From Xanthoparmelia taractica (Eukaryota; Ascomycota; Lecanoromycetes; Lecanorales; Parmeliaceae): a DNA stretch of 64,000 nt. Shown here piece by piece: positions 11,222 to 22,542 of this stretch. The stretch covers positions 30,976-94,975 of the forward strand of contig JANQBS010000156.1 of assembly GCA_033085395.1 (NCBI GenBank), in the 5' to 3' direction. The notes under the pieces were generated by a model. That model did no database searches. It was given only the letters and a program-made list of their open reading frames with translations, and was not told the DNA's origin. Position 1 is the first letter of the stretch, and each line of letters begins with the position of its first letter. The position numbers and the translations under genes were made by a program.

Positions 11222-14200
11222 TTTAATAAGAATAGATATTCTTTACTTATTCTCGAAATTCTTTAATAGCGAGTTAAAAATTAGATTCCCGAACTAAGTA
11301 TAGATATAAGATACTTCTTTAAGATCTTATCTTATTCTTAGATATATTTATTATTCATTTAATATAAGAAATTCTATCTTATTAACGTTCTTTGCTTATA
11401 TCGAGATAGCTTAATATAAATTTAAAGTATCTAATATAAAATATACTTCGAAGCCTAAGATAATAAGCGTATTTATTACTTTCTTTAGATAATATACGAG
11501 ATAAGCGAATTTAATAATATACTTATTTATTAATATAAAATTATAAACTATTCTCTTAAGAGACGAATTCTTTTTCTTTAACGAAAATTTTATTCTAGTC
11601 TCTTAAGAACTATTATAACGTATAATAATTTTAGCGTCTTTAAGCTCCGAAAATATTTAATTTATAAACTTCTATTTCTCTATTATATAGCGTGATAGAG
11701 TTTCTTTAATCGACTTAGTATTTGATTTAAGATCGATTAAATATTTAATAAGATTCGTTACTTTAATATCTCGAATACGTTTAGCGAAATAATCTTTTTA
11801 GATATATAATATTCGTTATACTCGCTTAATTCGTTTAGGCGTATTTACTTTTATCTCGATAACTATATTATTTAAGTTAATTTATACTTTAATTACGTTA
11901 ATAAATATATTCGATAAAGATCGTAATATAAGACATTATTTCGTAAGAAAATTATTTTCTTTTTTAAGCGAAAATCTTATAAAATTTATTAAAGTTATAG
12001 CGGGCTTTAAATTAATAGAAGAAGTTCGATTAATTATAGCGACGAAGCATATAAGAATAGCGATATTAAGATAAGTGTCGATAGTCTATTTCTTCGTTAG
12101 TAATTCAAATAAGTTCATATAATCTCTTATAAATCTAATTATATTCTAACTCCCCCCTGCTTAAGAAGTTAGAGTTAAGCTTTTTTCTACTTATTAAGCA
12201 AATACTAATAAGTAAAATCGACTAATTCTTCTTCTTTATCGAATTCTATAATTAATAATCTTATTTTCATAAGAATAAGCTACGTAAATACTTATCTTTT
12301 CTTTATATTATCATCGCTAATAATTACGCTACTCGAATTATAATAAGAATTATAATAAGTTCTTCTTATTTAAGTTAATTCGAGTAATAGATTATAGATA
12401 TCTACGTTCACGATTTATGCTTTAATCGTTACTTTAACTTCTTTAATATTTATTAATATAAAGATATAATCGATAAGAATATTAAGCTTATTTTTAGAAG
12501 ATTATCGATATAAATCTTAGGTTTTGAATTTATTTAATTAAGTTTTCTTCGTATTAATAATTCTATTAATAATTCTTCGTCTAATAGAGTCTTAAGTAAT
12601 TTAAGAATATATACTTAAAACGTAATTATTATCGATTTACTTTTTCCGTTATTCTTAAAAGCATAGATTATCACGCTAAGTAATAAGAGTATAGTAGCGA
12701 TAAGAGCGACTTAAACGGGCGATGCTTCAGCTACTCTACTTAACACTTCTATAGATCTCTTAATTCGATATCGAGACGTAAACCTTTATATACTATAAGT
12801 TAATTCCTTAATAATTTAATTCGATCGATTTAGTAGATCTTTTAGACTTAGTTAAATAGATAGATTTAAAATCTAATTAATATTAAATTCCTTATTATCT
12901 ATTATTTTATAAATAGAGTTAAATTATTTTAAGACTTACTTTATTACTAATTTCTACACTTTTTCTATTTTAATAATTCGAGTTTAAGATAATTATTATA
13001 TATATTATCTAATAGATTAATAAGACTTGCGTATTAATATAAATATAGTAAATGCTTGAGATAATTTATGAGAAGGGGAAGCTAAATCGTAAAGTTCTAT
13101 ATTATTACGACTAATCGTGCTTTTATTCGTTTCTCCTTCGTTAAGATCTATATCTTTTATAATTTCTATATCTTAATTTACTCGAGCTTAACTTTTATTA
13201 AAGTCTCTAATTTAATTTAAGATAAATTAAGATAACTCTAAAAAATTATATTCTTTATCTTTTAATTGCTTTTAAATATCTTTCGAACGTTAAAGAATTT
13301 ATAATATTTTAATTAATTATAATTTGAGCTTTGTAGCTACTATAGCAAGAGATAATTTATTTTTAATAAATAAATATCGACTTATTACGAGTTATTAATT
13401 ATCGAGTAATTAATTCTTATTCTACTCGTAATATTATTTATATTTCTACTAATATTATTATTACGTGAAAGCTTCGGTCGTTACTAATAAGAGACTCTAA
13501 TATTTCTTATAATCGCTAACGTAGTATCCGAGTTTTTTATAAATAAAGTATCGAACTTTTGATAGTAACTTTCTTAAACGATTAGGATTTCGAGGTGAGT
13601 ATACTTATACTTAATTCGAGTTAGATACTTTAATAGTAACTTCTTTAATTTATATTATATAAAGAACTCTTATTTCTTAAATCAACGCTAAGAAAACTTA
13701 ATTTATATTAATAAGAACTTATCTTATTAATTCTTTATTCGTTCTAAAAGAAGCTTCGAGTAGAGTAACTCTTATAATATCTACGTCTCCCGAGTTAAAG
13801 AAATTAATCTTATTAATCTTATTATAAGCTACTTTAATAAGTCGAGTAACTATAGTAAAGATATAATCGATATCTTTATTACACTCGAATAATAGAGTAT
13901 TTCTCTTGCTATTATCTTTTATATTCTTTAAGATAATTATTTCGATATTAATATAATCTTAAGAAAATTACATTATAAGCTTAGCTACTCGCTTGAGATA
14001 ATTCGAAATACTTTTAAATTCTTCTTATTTCAAATTCGCTAGCTTTACTCTTAATTCGAATCTTTTAATTTAAGTATCTTTTATTATAATAATAAAGACT
14101 AAAAGAAATTCGTCTCGTAGTTAAGTTTAATTTTATTTAATTTTCGCGTTGAGCTTACTATATTAAATAAAGATATAATTCTCGAGACTCTATTAAAATA

Positions 14201-14950
14201 AAATTTTATAAGTCTTATTGTAATATTATACTTAGATATTCGTGTCTTCGAGTTTACGATTCTAATAATCTTACTTATATACTTATTTTAGATCTTTTAG
14301 AAATTCTATAGAATCTTTCTTTTTATCTTAAAGTCTCTTAAAGAGATAAATCTTAATTTAATTTATAATACGAGAAGAGTCTTATAAATAAGAAGAAAGA
14401 GATAATTTATTAAAAGCTTTTACTAATAATTTATTAGATATTATTTTAATAATAATCTTAGATAATTCTAATTTTAATACTTAACTAAAAATAAATAAGA
14501 TTTTAATAAATAAGAAATCTATAGATAAGTTTTTTATAGAGTTAATAAGAAAAGACTATTCGTGATTAAGAGATATATCTTTTTTTAAAAGAAGTTTTAG
14601 GAAATTTATACTTTTCTCGAATAATTTAATATAATTTAATTTAATACTTCTTTAAAAAGAGAATATATTTTTTAAAGAATTTAATATATAATAAAGATAA
14701 TAATAATTCGAAAGAGAGCGATTTAAGTGAAGTAAAGAATAATAAAAGAAGTATCGAGAAATAGAAAATAAAGATAAGAAGAAGTAGCTCTTATTAAGTT
14801 CTTCTAACGAGCGATAATATTAAGTTCTTTTAATTAATTAAGTTCTTTTAATTATATAATAAATAAAAGTAATCTTCGATTCGTTGAAGTTACTAGCATT
14901 AGTCTATATATACTTAATAATAATAATAAGATCTTAGTTTAGCCCTTATT

Positions 14951-15085
14951 TGAATAATTATAATAGTAGCAAAGATTAATTTCGTTCGTATATCCTCTAT
15001 CTAAGAGTATCTACTTGCTAAGTGCTATTTTATAAAAAAGAAAGCCTGGTGCTTAGTAATCCTTTTCTCCCCGTTCCTTCCTTCA
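14951..15085 (-). repeat. 5' LTR of the gypsy element
   Basis: 135-bp direct repeat of 6143-6277, identical through the central block (about 14984-15046). Its right end keeps GC-rich bases (GCCTGGTGCTTAG; CTCCCCGTTCC) where the partner has A/T. Normal-composition DNA begins directly after it. Confidence 0.88.
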
Positions 15086-17373
15086 GTACCTTAGGCGTGG
15101 GATGATTTGCGGACTTGGTACGAGTAAGGCTTAGCGCAGAGAATTGGAGCTGTCTTTCACCATCATTGGCAGTACAAATACAGAGAATTGTACGTAAAGG
15201 GTCGCGCGAACCCTAGGCCAAAGGGGGGGTTTTGATAACGAGTACAATTTAAGATGCATTTGCTCTACTAACTGACCATGAAAGTAGCCAATCCTGCCGC
15301 ACTCCATCTCTCGGCAGCGGCATCTACGGCCTGCGGGCCTCCATGAGCTCCCCACACGTCCGAAGTGTAACCTTTGGTAGCGATATGGCACCAGCTGCCT
15401 CAGCGGCACATCCGAGAGAAAACCTTTGGAAACCGTTATACCTGGATTAAACAGTGAAACTACAATAGATGGCAAGTACTGCGCTCTCTGCCAATTCAGG
15501 TAGCACTCTCTAGACCCCCCTCCAGATTTGAATGTTCTCTGATTATGATGCCCAAGCTTCTGATTGCACGAGAGACTGACACGTGCATTGCGGTACTAGT
15601 ACAACGAGCTACCGGTGTCCTAAAGATCAAGAGGCCGCTGCTTTGCATACCCTGAGAAGTGATAACACTACCGCCAGCCGTGGAACAGGTCAGCATCCAG
15701 CTGGTGGACCTGTTAGGCTAGGCTACATTAGACTTCAACCAAGAGCACAATTTTGGCGTCAAAATGCTGGATTCTATAGCCAGTCCTGGTCAGCCAAAAT
15801 GGCCATTGTCAATGCACGGATCCAAGGATCCACGCTCATGATTCACACCAAGAAGAGGAAGAGGAAGAGGAGGAGGAGGAGGAGGAGGAGGAGGAGGAGG
15901 AGGAGGAGCAGCAGCATTAGCAGCATCAGAAGAGCCATGACAGTCACAGATTTTTGGCCCGCGAGCAGGCTGTTGAGAGGCAAGGTGCATCATTGGTGGC
16001 ATTACTGGAGAGCAGGCTCCTCCATCACCCGATAACAGGGCAAAACTGTTAGGACACTGGAGGCATTGCCAACGTCTGCTTCATCTCTCCAGACAGCGAA
16101 GGTGTTTTGCACACGATATTCATCTGCGACTGCGGACGGACAAGATCCTACCGTTACGGCCATAATATACTTCACAATTTGTGAATCAAAGTATGACAAG
16201 GACGCTGCGGACAGGTCATGGAAACGTCAATCAAGAGGTGGTCGGCACATTCCCTGACAGTCAGTACATCAACAATACGACCCGAAAAACGACTGGTAGA
16301 GAGGATTGGGCCATGGAGAAGCTCAAGCCTTGGTTGAAAAGTTCTCTTGACAAGTGCACTGATGTATGATAATGCTGCGACTATCACCTGTCTTACAGCG
16401 CAGAGCATAGTATGAGGGAACAACGCCTTCGCTCAAGAGGCAGCCCTCCAGAAAGTCGTGGATACCTACATGCGTGAAATGAGGCTCCATCGTTCCTGTC
16501 ATTCTAGACTATCTCCATAGGGAGCTACTTAATAGTCGATTCTTATCTTGAACGCACTACGCGATTCTTTGGAGGCGGAAAAGGCGGTAACTTTCGCTAT
16601 GGGGGAATGGAGGCAATACTTGGCAGACCGCTCGCCGTACCCCTATATTAGGCAGAGAATGGTATCAGAAAAGGAGTGTAGAGGGTTGATGACAAGAAAC
16701 CGGGACGTCAGTAACGGGAACAGTCTGCCAATCCTTGAGCAACTGATCTTGGTGGAGAAGTACTGCAGGTGAAACCTGAGTACAGCTACTATTTGAATGG
16801 GCGAATCCCAGTCAACCGTGGTACAGTAAATAGGCGTTGTACTTTTTGATTGGGTCCGAGTCCTCATACCTTGGAAGGTCCCGTTACCTTGAGAGATAAG
16901 CGGTCTCATATATCACGCCACCACTCTTCAGGCGTACGGGTCAGCGGTCGCAGGCCAAGCTTCTATGCTTCGACACTTGGAGTCGTCTCATATTCACTTG
17001 CTCAATCATCATCCGCTAATACTCTTCTACATCCGTTACATTCACAACCTCCAGTCAGTTTTATCTCTCTTTCAACAAATCGTAGTCGTGATACGTTAGC
17101 GAAGCTCACTTGATACCTTTTCCGACACTTCGAGTTTCAAATCACTTTTCCCTCATCTTCTCTGTTCTTTGTTTTCATGTCTTTCAGCGCGGTAAAGGTA
17201 AGTCTACTTCTGGATCGCATCCGTAGGTACTGGTTCTGAAGCCGCCAATTTCATCGGTAAGCACCCCATCGCACATGACAGTCTCTTCAAGCTTATCCTT
17301 TTCAGACCATCACTACAAGGTAAAGGCACTGGGCCGTAAATTAATTCAAAGAGCGCCAGCATCCACCGCCACC
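15086..17373. other. Intergenic, no gene recognised
   Basis: Composition returns to normal at the LTR edge. No reading frame gives a recognisable domain. The best open stretches (about 15131-15475 minus; 16548-16772 plus) have neither conserved motifs nor clear splice context. The last 200 bp, pyrimidine-rich, probably serve as promoter and 5' leader of the RBR gene; a CAG/GTAAGT pair near 17186-17200 could be a 5'-UTR intron boundary. Confidence 0.45.
15851..15918. repeat. (GGA)n microsatellite passing into (GCA)n
   Basis: About 60 bp of GGA/GAA triplets followed by a few GCA units. It reads as poly-Arg or poly-Pro depending on frame, so long frames across it are artefacts. Confidence 0.8.
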
Positions 17374-18593
17374 ATGAGCACCACAGAGCATTACCGTCGC
17401 TTGGGAGTCCCAACCACCATGCTTGGTTTGAGTCATCGCTCTTGGACAAGGACCCAGATCCGCTCTATATTGGACCATTATAACTGGAAAAACCGTGCAA
17501 CTGCCCGTACGAAGCTAGACTTGATGCACGAGCTTGACCTGCTCGTTCAAGAGTATGATCTTAACATCAAGGATCGGATTGAGATCTTTAATGCCCACAA
17601 CCGGGGCGACTCACTTCCCCGGCCAAAGCCTAGAGTTCGAAGAGTTCCACACCCAACCTTTCCTGACTGGAAGGCTGCAGCTCGCCGGGAAATTGCTCAG
17701 AACCAAGCCCGGACTGGGAAAATATCCCAGTCTGCGGTAGCAGCGCCGAATAACACTGCGGTTACGAAACCCAGCCCTAACATTGCCAGCGCTTTGCCTG
17801 TGGACTGTGTTGTGTGCCTCGAAACCCTCAATTCCCAGAACATACCAAAGCGAAAGATCACATCTACCTGCAACCATGAACCTGACGTTTGTAAATCATG
17901 TCTTACGACGTCGATTTCGACACAACTCGATAGCAAAGTCTGGGATCAAATTGATTGTCCAAGTTGCGGTCAGCGTCTAGATTTCCGAGACGTGAAAGCC
18001 TTCGCGGACCCCGTGGTGTTCGCCAGGTTAGAGCCATTATAAAATCTAAATCTAATGTATCTAATATATCAAATAGATACGACAACCACTCGCTCCAATC
18101 ATGTCTTTCTGGCGGTCAGTTCCAGCGTTGTCGCCACCCGAATTGCCAATCCGGCCAGCAGTGCTTCCCAGACGAAGATAGCTACATGATCTGCGTGGTA
18201 TGCGGAGGGCGCACATGTATCACCTGTGATACCATTTGGCATCCTGCAGAAACCTGTGCTGATATTGCGGCAAAACGTGCGGAGGCCCGGGGTGCGGAGG
18301 AAGCCGCTGCTACGCAATATCTTACGACCAATGTCAAGCTTTGCCCTCGATGCAATATCCGCGGTGAAAAGGTATCAGGTTGTGATCACATAACATGTAA
18401 GATTTACTCTTGTGATTTACCCTTACCAATGCTTACGTGTGCTATTCCTCTAGGTCCCAAATGTCGCTACCAGTACTGTTGGGTCTGCCTGGTGGATTAT
18501 GCTGAGATACGCCGTCATGGTAATACTGTACATCGAAACGATTGCCGCTATCACAGTGACAACCTACCTGCTGTTCCTGATGATGAAGAATAG
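17374..18593 (+). CDS. RBR-type (RING-IBR-RING) E3 ubiquitin ligase
   Basis: RBR ligases take ubiquitin from E2 onto a RING2 cysteine before passing it to substrate. Model: exons 17374-18026, 18077-18396, 18454-18593; sum 1113 nt, 370 aa. Introns are GTTAGA...AAATAG (50 nt) and GTAAGA...CTCTAG (57 nt). The start ATG sits in a strong context (CCGCCACCATGA). RING1 begins at C145 (CVVCLE) with 'CNHEPDVCKSCL' and 'CPSC'. An IBR follows (CRHPNC ... CITCDTIWHPAETC). RING2 is 'CPRCNIRGEKVSGCDHITC' plus 'CRYQYCWVCL', with the expected catalytic Cys (C320) in SGCDH. The first 100 residues have no recognised fold. After the TAG stop the same frame stays readable ('VASRALTAAPVKAAPQAAA') through a second TAG, so the original protein may have been longer. 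Confidence 0.9.
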
Positions 18594-19260
18594 GTCGCAT
18601 CTCGAGCCCTCACCGCCGCACCGGTAAAAGCTGCTCCACAAGCTGCAGCTCGTCTGATCTTATTTGCAGAAGATTAGGCCGTCCAGGGTGCAATGGTGGA
18701 AGGCGGAGCTACAGAGGCTCAGGCCCTTGTCATGCCAAGCTCGCTTAATATCTATCAATTAATCGATGAGCAGACTCTTTGGGATCATCAACGCAGATTA
18801 CAGGGGAATTGTAGTCTTTTCTTAGACCGGGATTGACTTTGCGAACACCAGAGCTTCGATTGGGGCCTCCACAAAGCTGGTTTTCATTTGCCGCGGCGAA
18901 ATTGCGAGTTTCGTCCAGGCACAGTACTGCAACACAAGGAAATCGCGAAAGCCTGCTATTTTCCTCACTAGGGACGTTCTGTCTATCAGGTAACATTATC
19001 TAGAACTACATTGCTATCTCGCGTTTCAGCTAGACCAAGACCCCTTTGTTATAACCTTTCCTCTGATAAATTTGGTGAAGGACTCTCGGCGTCCAATACT
19101 TCTTGTTGCTGATGACTTGTCCTACCGTCCCATTCTTCCTGCTTGGATTACATGAAACGGGCTTCGTGGCCGAAAGGACAGCACCCTCAACCCACCGGCG
19201 GCGTATATCTTCTTCGTGATGGTCTTCTCATCTTCTGCTAATGCAAGTTGTAGCTAGGGC

Positions 19261-19569
19261 TTATTGTTGGACTTGGATAAAAGCGTCATGGACGTATGTT
19301 GCAAGCCTTGTACCAGGTATGTGCGGAGTGATGTACATATATCTTTCAGGGAAGTATTGGAAGGCTTGGTGGTATCCCGCTCTATCGGATACAGCTTGGG
19401 TGGTCTTATGATCGAATAGGTGCGTAATGCTTTCCTTGGTTGTTTTTATCCCAATAAATTCAGAATCCCAATTGACAAATTTGTTATCTCGCATACTGTT
19501 GACTAGAGTTGGTGTGATTTTCCAGTGCCAAAGAAGCTTGGATGTTTTTCGCGCAGCTAAGGCCCACAT
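19261..19569 (-). CDS. Hypothetical protein or exon fragment
   Basis: Open frame of 102 codons from ATG 19569 to TAA. The residue mix is protein-like ('KTSKLLWHWKITPTLVNSM', 'VNWDSEFIGIKTTKESI'): hydrophobic and aromatic residues balanced with charged ones, unlike the neighbouring shadow frames. I do not recognise the family, and there is no signal peptide or clear membrane segment. It may be one exon of a larger gene or a remnant. Confidence 0.3.
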   Translation of the reverse strand: MWALAARKTSKLLWHWKITPTLVNSMRDNKFVNWDSEFIGIKTTKESITHLFDHKTTQAVSDRAGYHQAFQYFPERYMYITPHIPGTRLATYVHDAFIQVQQ

Positions 19570-19959
19570 AACAAGGTATTATGCAAGGGGTGTTCCATCC
19601 CTTGCACCTGCCCCGCCCTCGCTCCCAAAAATGAAATGAGACGACATAAAAGCCCAACATATCCATCAATGACGAACGTCAAACCCCTATGGCGCTGGCT
19701 CACACCATCAAAGAAGAACAAGAATAAGCAACCCAAACCGCACCAAGCACCCACCCGAACCCCTTCCAACACCAATGGGAATCCAAACATCAACAACGCG
19801 AATAACAACTCATACCAAAGCGATAGGCACCTCCCCAGAAAACCACAACCTTCCGTCCATAGGCTTCAAGAACTCAAGAGCCCGCCGCCGATTCCGCTCT
19901 CTGACTCGCCGGATCTGGCCTTTAAATCTAGACCGCTGTATAGGCGGACAAGCTCTCGT

Positions 19960-20160
19960 CCTGCGAGTACGAGGGAGGCTGAAGGTGGGATGGTGGTTTG
20001 GGGGGGGGAAGGTGGTGAGGTTGGAGGGAGGGACGGGGGATAGGCGTGGCGAGCTTGGTAGGGGTTTGGTTGGGGAGGGGGAAGGTGAGGGGGTTGGTGG
20101 TGGCAAGGGGGATTCTGGCGGGAGAGGAGGGGATTCTGATCGGGGTGGCTGTTTGTAGGG
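19960..20160. repeat. G-rich strand-asymmetric tract
   Basis: About 200 bp dominated by G on the plus strand (for example GGGGGGGGGAAGGTGG near 20000). Similar in style to positions 180-520. It could form G-quadruplexes; no coding role is visible. Confidence 0.5.
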
Positions 20161-22542
20161 GCTGTCGGAAGCTTTTAGATGGGTCAGTAGTCGTTTTTGC
20201 TACGATGGGGAGCATTAAGAGTGCTGTTGGTGGATTCGTGTCAATGATATTGGCTCGAGGGCCGTTTTAGTCGTACTCAACGAGCGTCGCTCTATGGCCG
20301 CTGAAGACAGTATCACTCACACATTATTACAAGGTGCAGTCGATGACGTTTCATTGAACCCGTAGCTCTACCTAGATTACCGACTGGTCATTCTTTGGCC
20401 TACACTGGCTTGTTATTCAACATAACGGTTGCATATCTCTGCATCAGAGATCAGCGGAAATACTACCTGCAGTAGCAGTAGCACAGCACAAGTAACATCA
20501 TCAGGTTAGAGAGCAAGATGTCTTATAACATACGCGACTTTGTATGGCAGTGCTTCTTATGTCATCCAGTCGAACACAGATGAAACAATCATCCGATTCG
20601 GGTTGAGCCTTGGACGAATTGATATTCTGCTGGAGTTATTCGCTTGTGGGCGACTTTTCTCGTATATCTCTTTCAAGGTATAGTGTTACGAACCCTCGAG
20701 ATGACAGTATTATGACCATCTCACCTTGTCAATACTCCCATGGATAGGGTGGCTCATGGTTCTCTATCGGCCATACGTCTGGCGAGGAAGGCGAGACCTT
20801 CAGCACCGTTCACGTCCAAGGGTGGACGCAAAAGCCGCTCTTTGAAAATAATGAGTATCGAGGCAGCCAGTCTTTATAGCTGAACGAGCAGTTCGTAAAA
20901 GTAATGACAGGCGATGTTCTCTGGGACAATTGGTGGGAGCGTCATAAGATTCATCCAGCCTGCATCGCTCCGTATCGTGTAAGGTTGGTACCATGATGAA
21001 CGGTGAGCGTATCGGGCGAGAAAATTTGTGTAAGGGGCACTTCAACGCCAGGAGCTCCACGGCTTCGGAGAATCTGAGATGATGTCGTGGTGAGCATTCC
21101 ATCTAGTAGATATGACAAGCTGTAGCGTTCAAGGCTCTACTTGGGCTCGTGGGAGACCAGCACTGTATTCTCGACTAATACTGTTGCAAAGATGCAGTAA
21201 GTTTGCCCTGTTTACCTGAGAATATTCAGCTGCGCTCTGTATGGGAAAGCTCCAAGACCCACCCAAAACAGCTGCAATTCCTTTATGGGGTACATCTCTT
21301 GGCGTTACCACACACTCGGAAAGACTTATCTTTACTATCCACTATCTCGATGTATGCCTCGAGGTCAACAGTCCCCACGACCCTAACGTAGTCAATGCCA
21401 ATGACGCAATCTCCGTACGCTATCATTGCATCAGATGAAACTCTCACTAACAGGAATGTCATAGAAAAGAGCGTCATAGAGGCGTGACTCACAACTAATA
21501 AATCTATATGGAGGCCCATTGAACCCTCGTACTTCTGTTCCCCTGTTGCCGAAGACTGAAAAATGTACCTTTTAGTATATGTTCAAATGCATCTGCACAG
21601 CTCATGAGCTGTGGATTTCTGTATTGACGACCTGCACCTGTTCCACAGTGGATGGAAGCGTCGTTCTCTTCAGACTGGTTCATGACCGTTGACTATGCCG
21701 AGGTCCAGACCTATTGCAGCGAATACTGCACTTTGGGATGGATTGGCCGTTGGCCTTTTTAGATCTTGAAATTAGAGTTGGGACAACGGCCAACAAGAGG
21801 AAGGCTCGTGGGCCCAAGCCAGCGACTGAGAGGCATTTCGCGTTCGCACAGACGAATTGGTTTAGTACTGTAGTGAGCAGATTCCAAGAGCCTAAAATGG
21901 CCTTGTAAGTCGCTAACTTTGCTGTCATTGCCAACACGGGTAAGGTCAGACTTCTTGAACCCATCGTTTGAGAAACAGAGGGCCGGGCTCCCAGGCATGC
22001 CAAAGCGCTGCCTCGCCGCTTATTGTGCAACTGCTGATGCGGATAATGACAAAATCAAACTCGGGATTTGTAGAATCATGTCGGTAGGCAAGCTGTTAAC
22101 GCGGATCTGTGCCGTGAACATACGAAAAAGTTAAGCAATGAAGATGGCACGACTTAGGGGGCTCTGACTGTAATAAGTATGTTAAGACCAAAAGGAGAAT
22201 GGAAAGCTATGAATATGTCCAACAATGTCCGTAGACGATGGCACCGTTTATAAGGGTCTAATGCCATGGATTTGTTTTGCTCATATTTCGTGAATTGGTC
22301 ATTAGATATCCTTCCAGAAACCGGTTGTGCGGGTTGGCTTTGTGAAGCATCTTCCCAGGCGGGTTTCTTTAGCTCATGAGCAATACCACAATCCTTGACG
22401 TTGGGATACTGAGATATGCTGCTGACTAAGCATATTTGCCAAGATAATTCTCGTAAACCGATCCTGACGAGCTCTATCATACAAAGCTCATTGTCTGGAT
22501 CAAGCTTTCCATCTGGGATGGCTCTAACCCTTGAGGGTCGCT

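Larger units (their letters stand above)
6143..15085 (-). mobile_element. RIP-mutated Ty3/gypsy LTR retrotransposon, full length
   Basis: An 8943-bp AT-rich block bounded by two direct repeats of exactly 135 bp that start TG and end CA. The flanks give a short target duplication (GTAC on both sides; AGTAC if one base is shared with the LTR end). The interior is saturated with stops in all frames. Reading the minus strand through the stops gives reverse transcriptase (about 11221-10990) followed by RNase H (10462-10210), in the RT-RNase H order of Ty3/gypsy pol. The 5' LTR is therefore the right-hand one. Mutations between LTRs are mostly C/T and G/A. The outer edge of each LTR is the less mutated side, so RIP fades into the flanks. 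gag, protease and integrase were not resolved by eye. The element is presumably dead. Confidence 0.9.
18594..22542. other. Long region without a recognised gene
   Basis: Normal base composition. About 18594-18830 continues the RBR frame beyond its stop (Ala-rich, two TAG stops), possibly a decayed 3' coding end. 19261-19569 (minus) is the only other stretch that looks protein-like. 19960-20160 is a G-skewed low-complexity run. In 20200-22540 I see no domain, RNA gene or repeat; frames there are short and overlapping. Confidence 0.45.

Noticed and set aside
15255..15330. tRNA-like D-arm on the minus strand (GGTCAGTTAGTAGAGC) followed by TCTTAAA, resembling a lysine tRNA anticodon loop
   Set aside because: Anticodon and acceptor stems do not pair and the T-arm lacks GTTCRA at the right distance; at most a degraded tRNA-derived fragment.
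15583..16035. Reading frames across the GGA repeat, including poly-Arg and poly-Pro versions
   Set aside because: They exist only because the trinucleotide repeat is open in several frames; the flanking residues show no domain.
19636..20215. Several overlapping frames on both strands near 20000
   Set aside because: Low-complexity G-rich DNA leaves all frames open; no frame has credible composition.
21680..22030. 116-codon minus-strand frame with a hydrophobic centre
   Set aside because: No domain or conserved motif, overlapped by an equally open plus-strand frame; not enough to call a gene.
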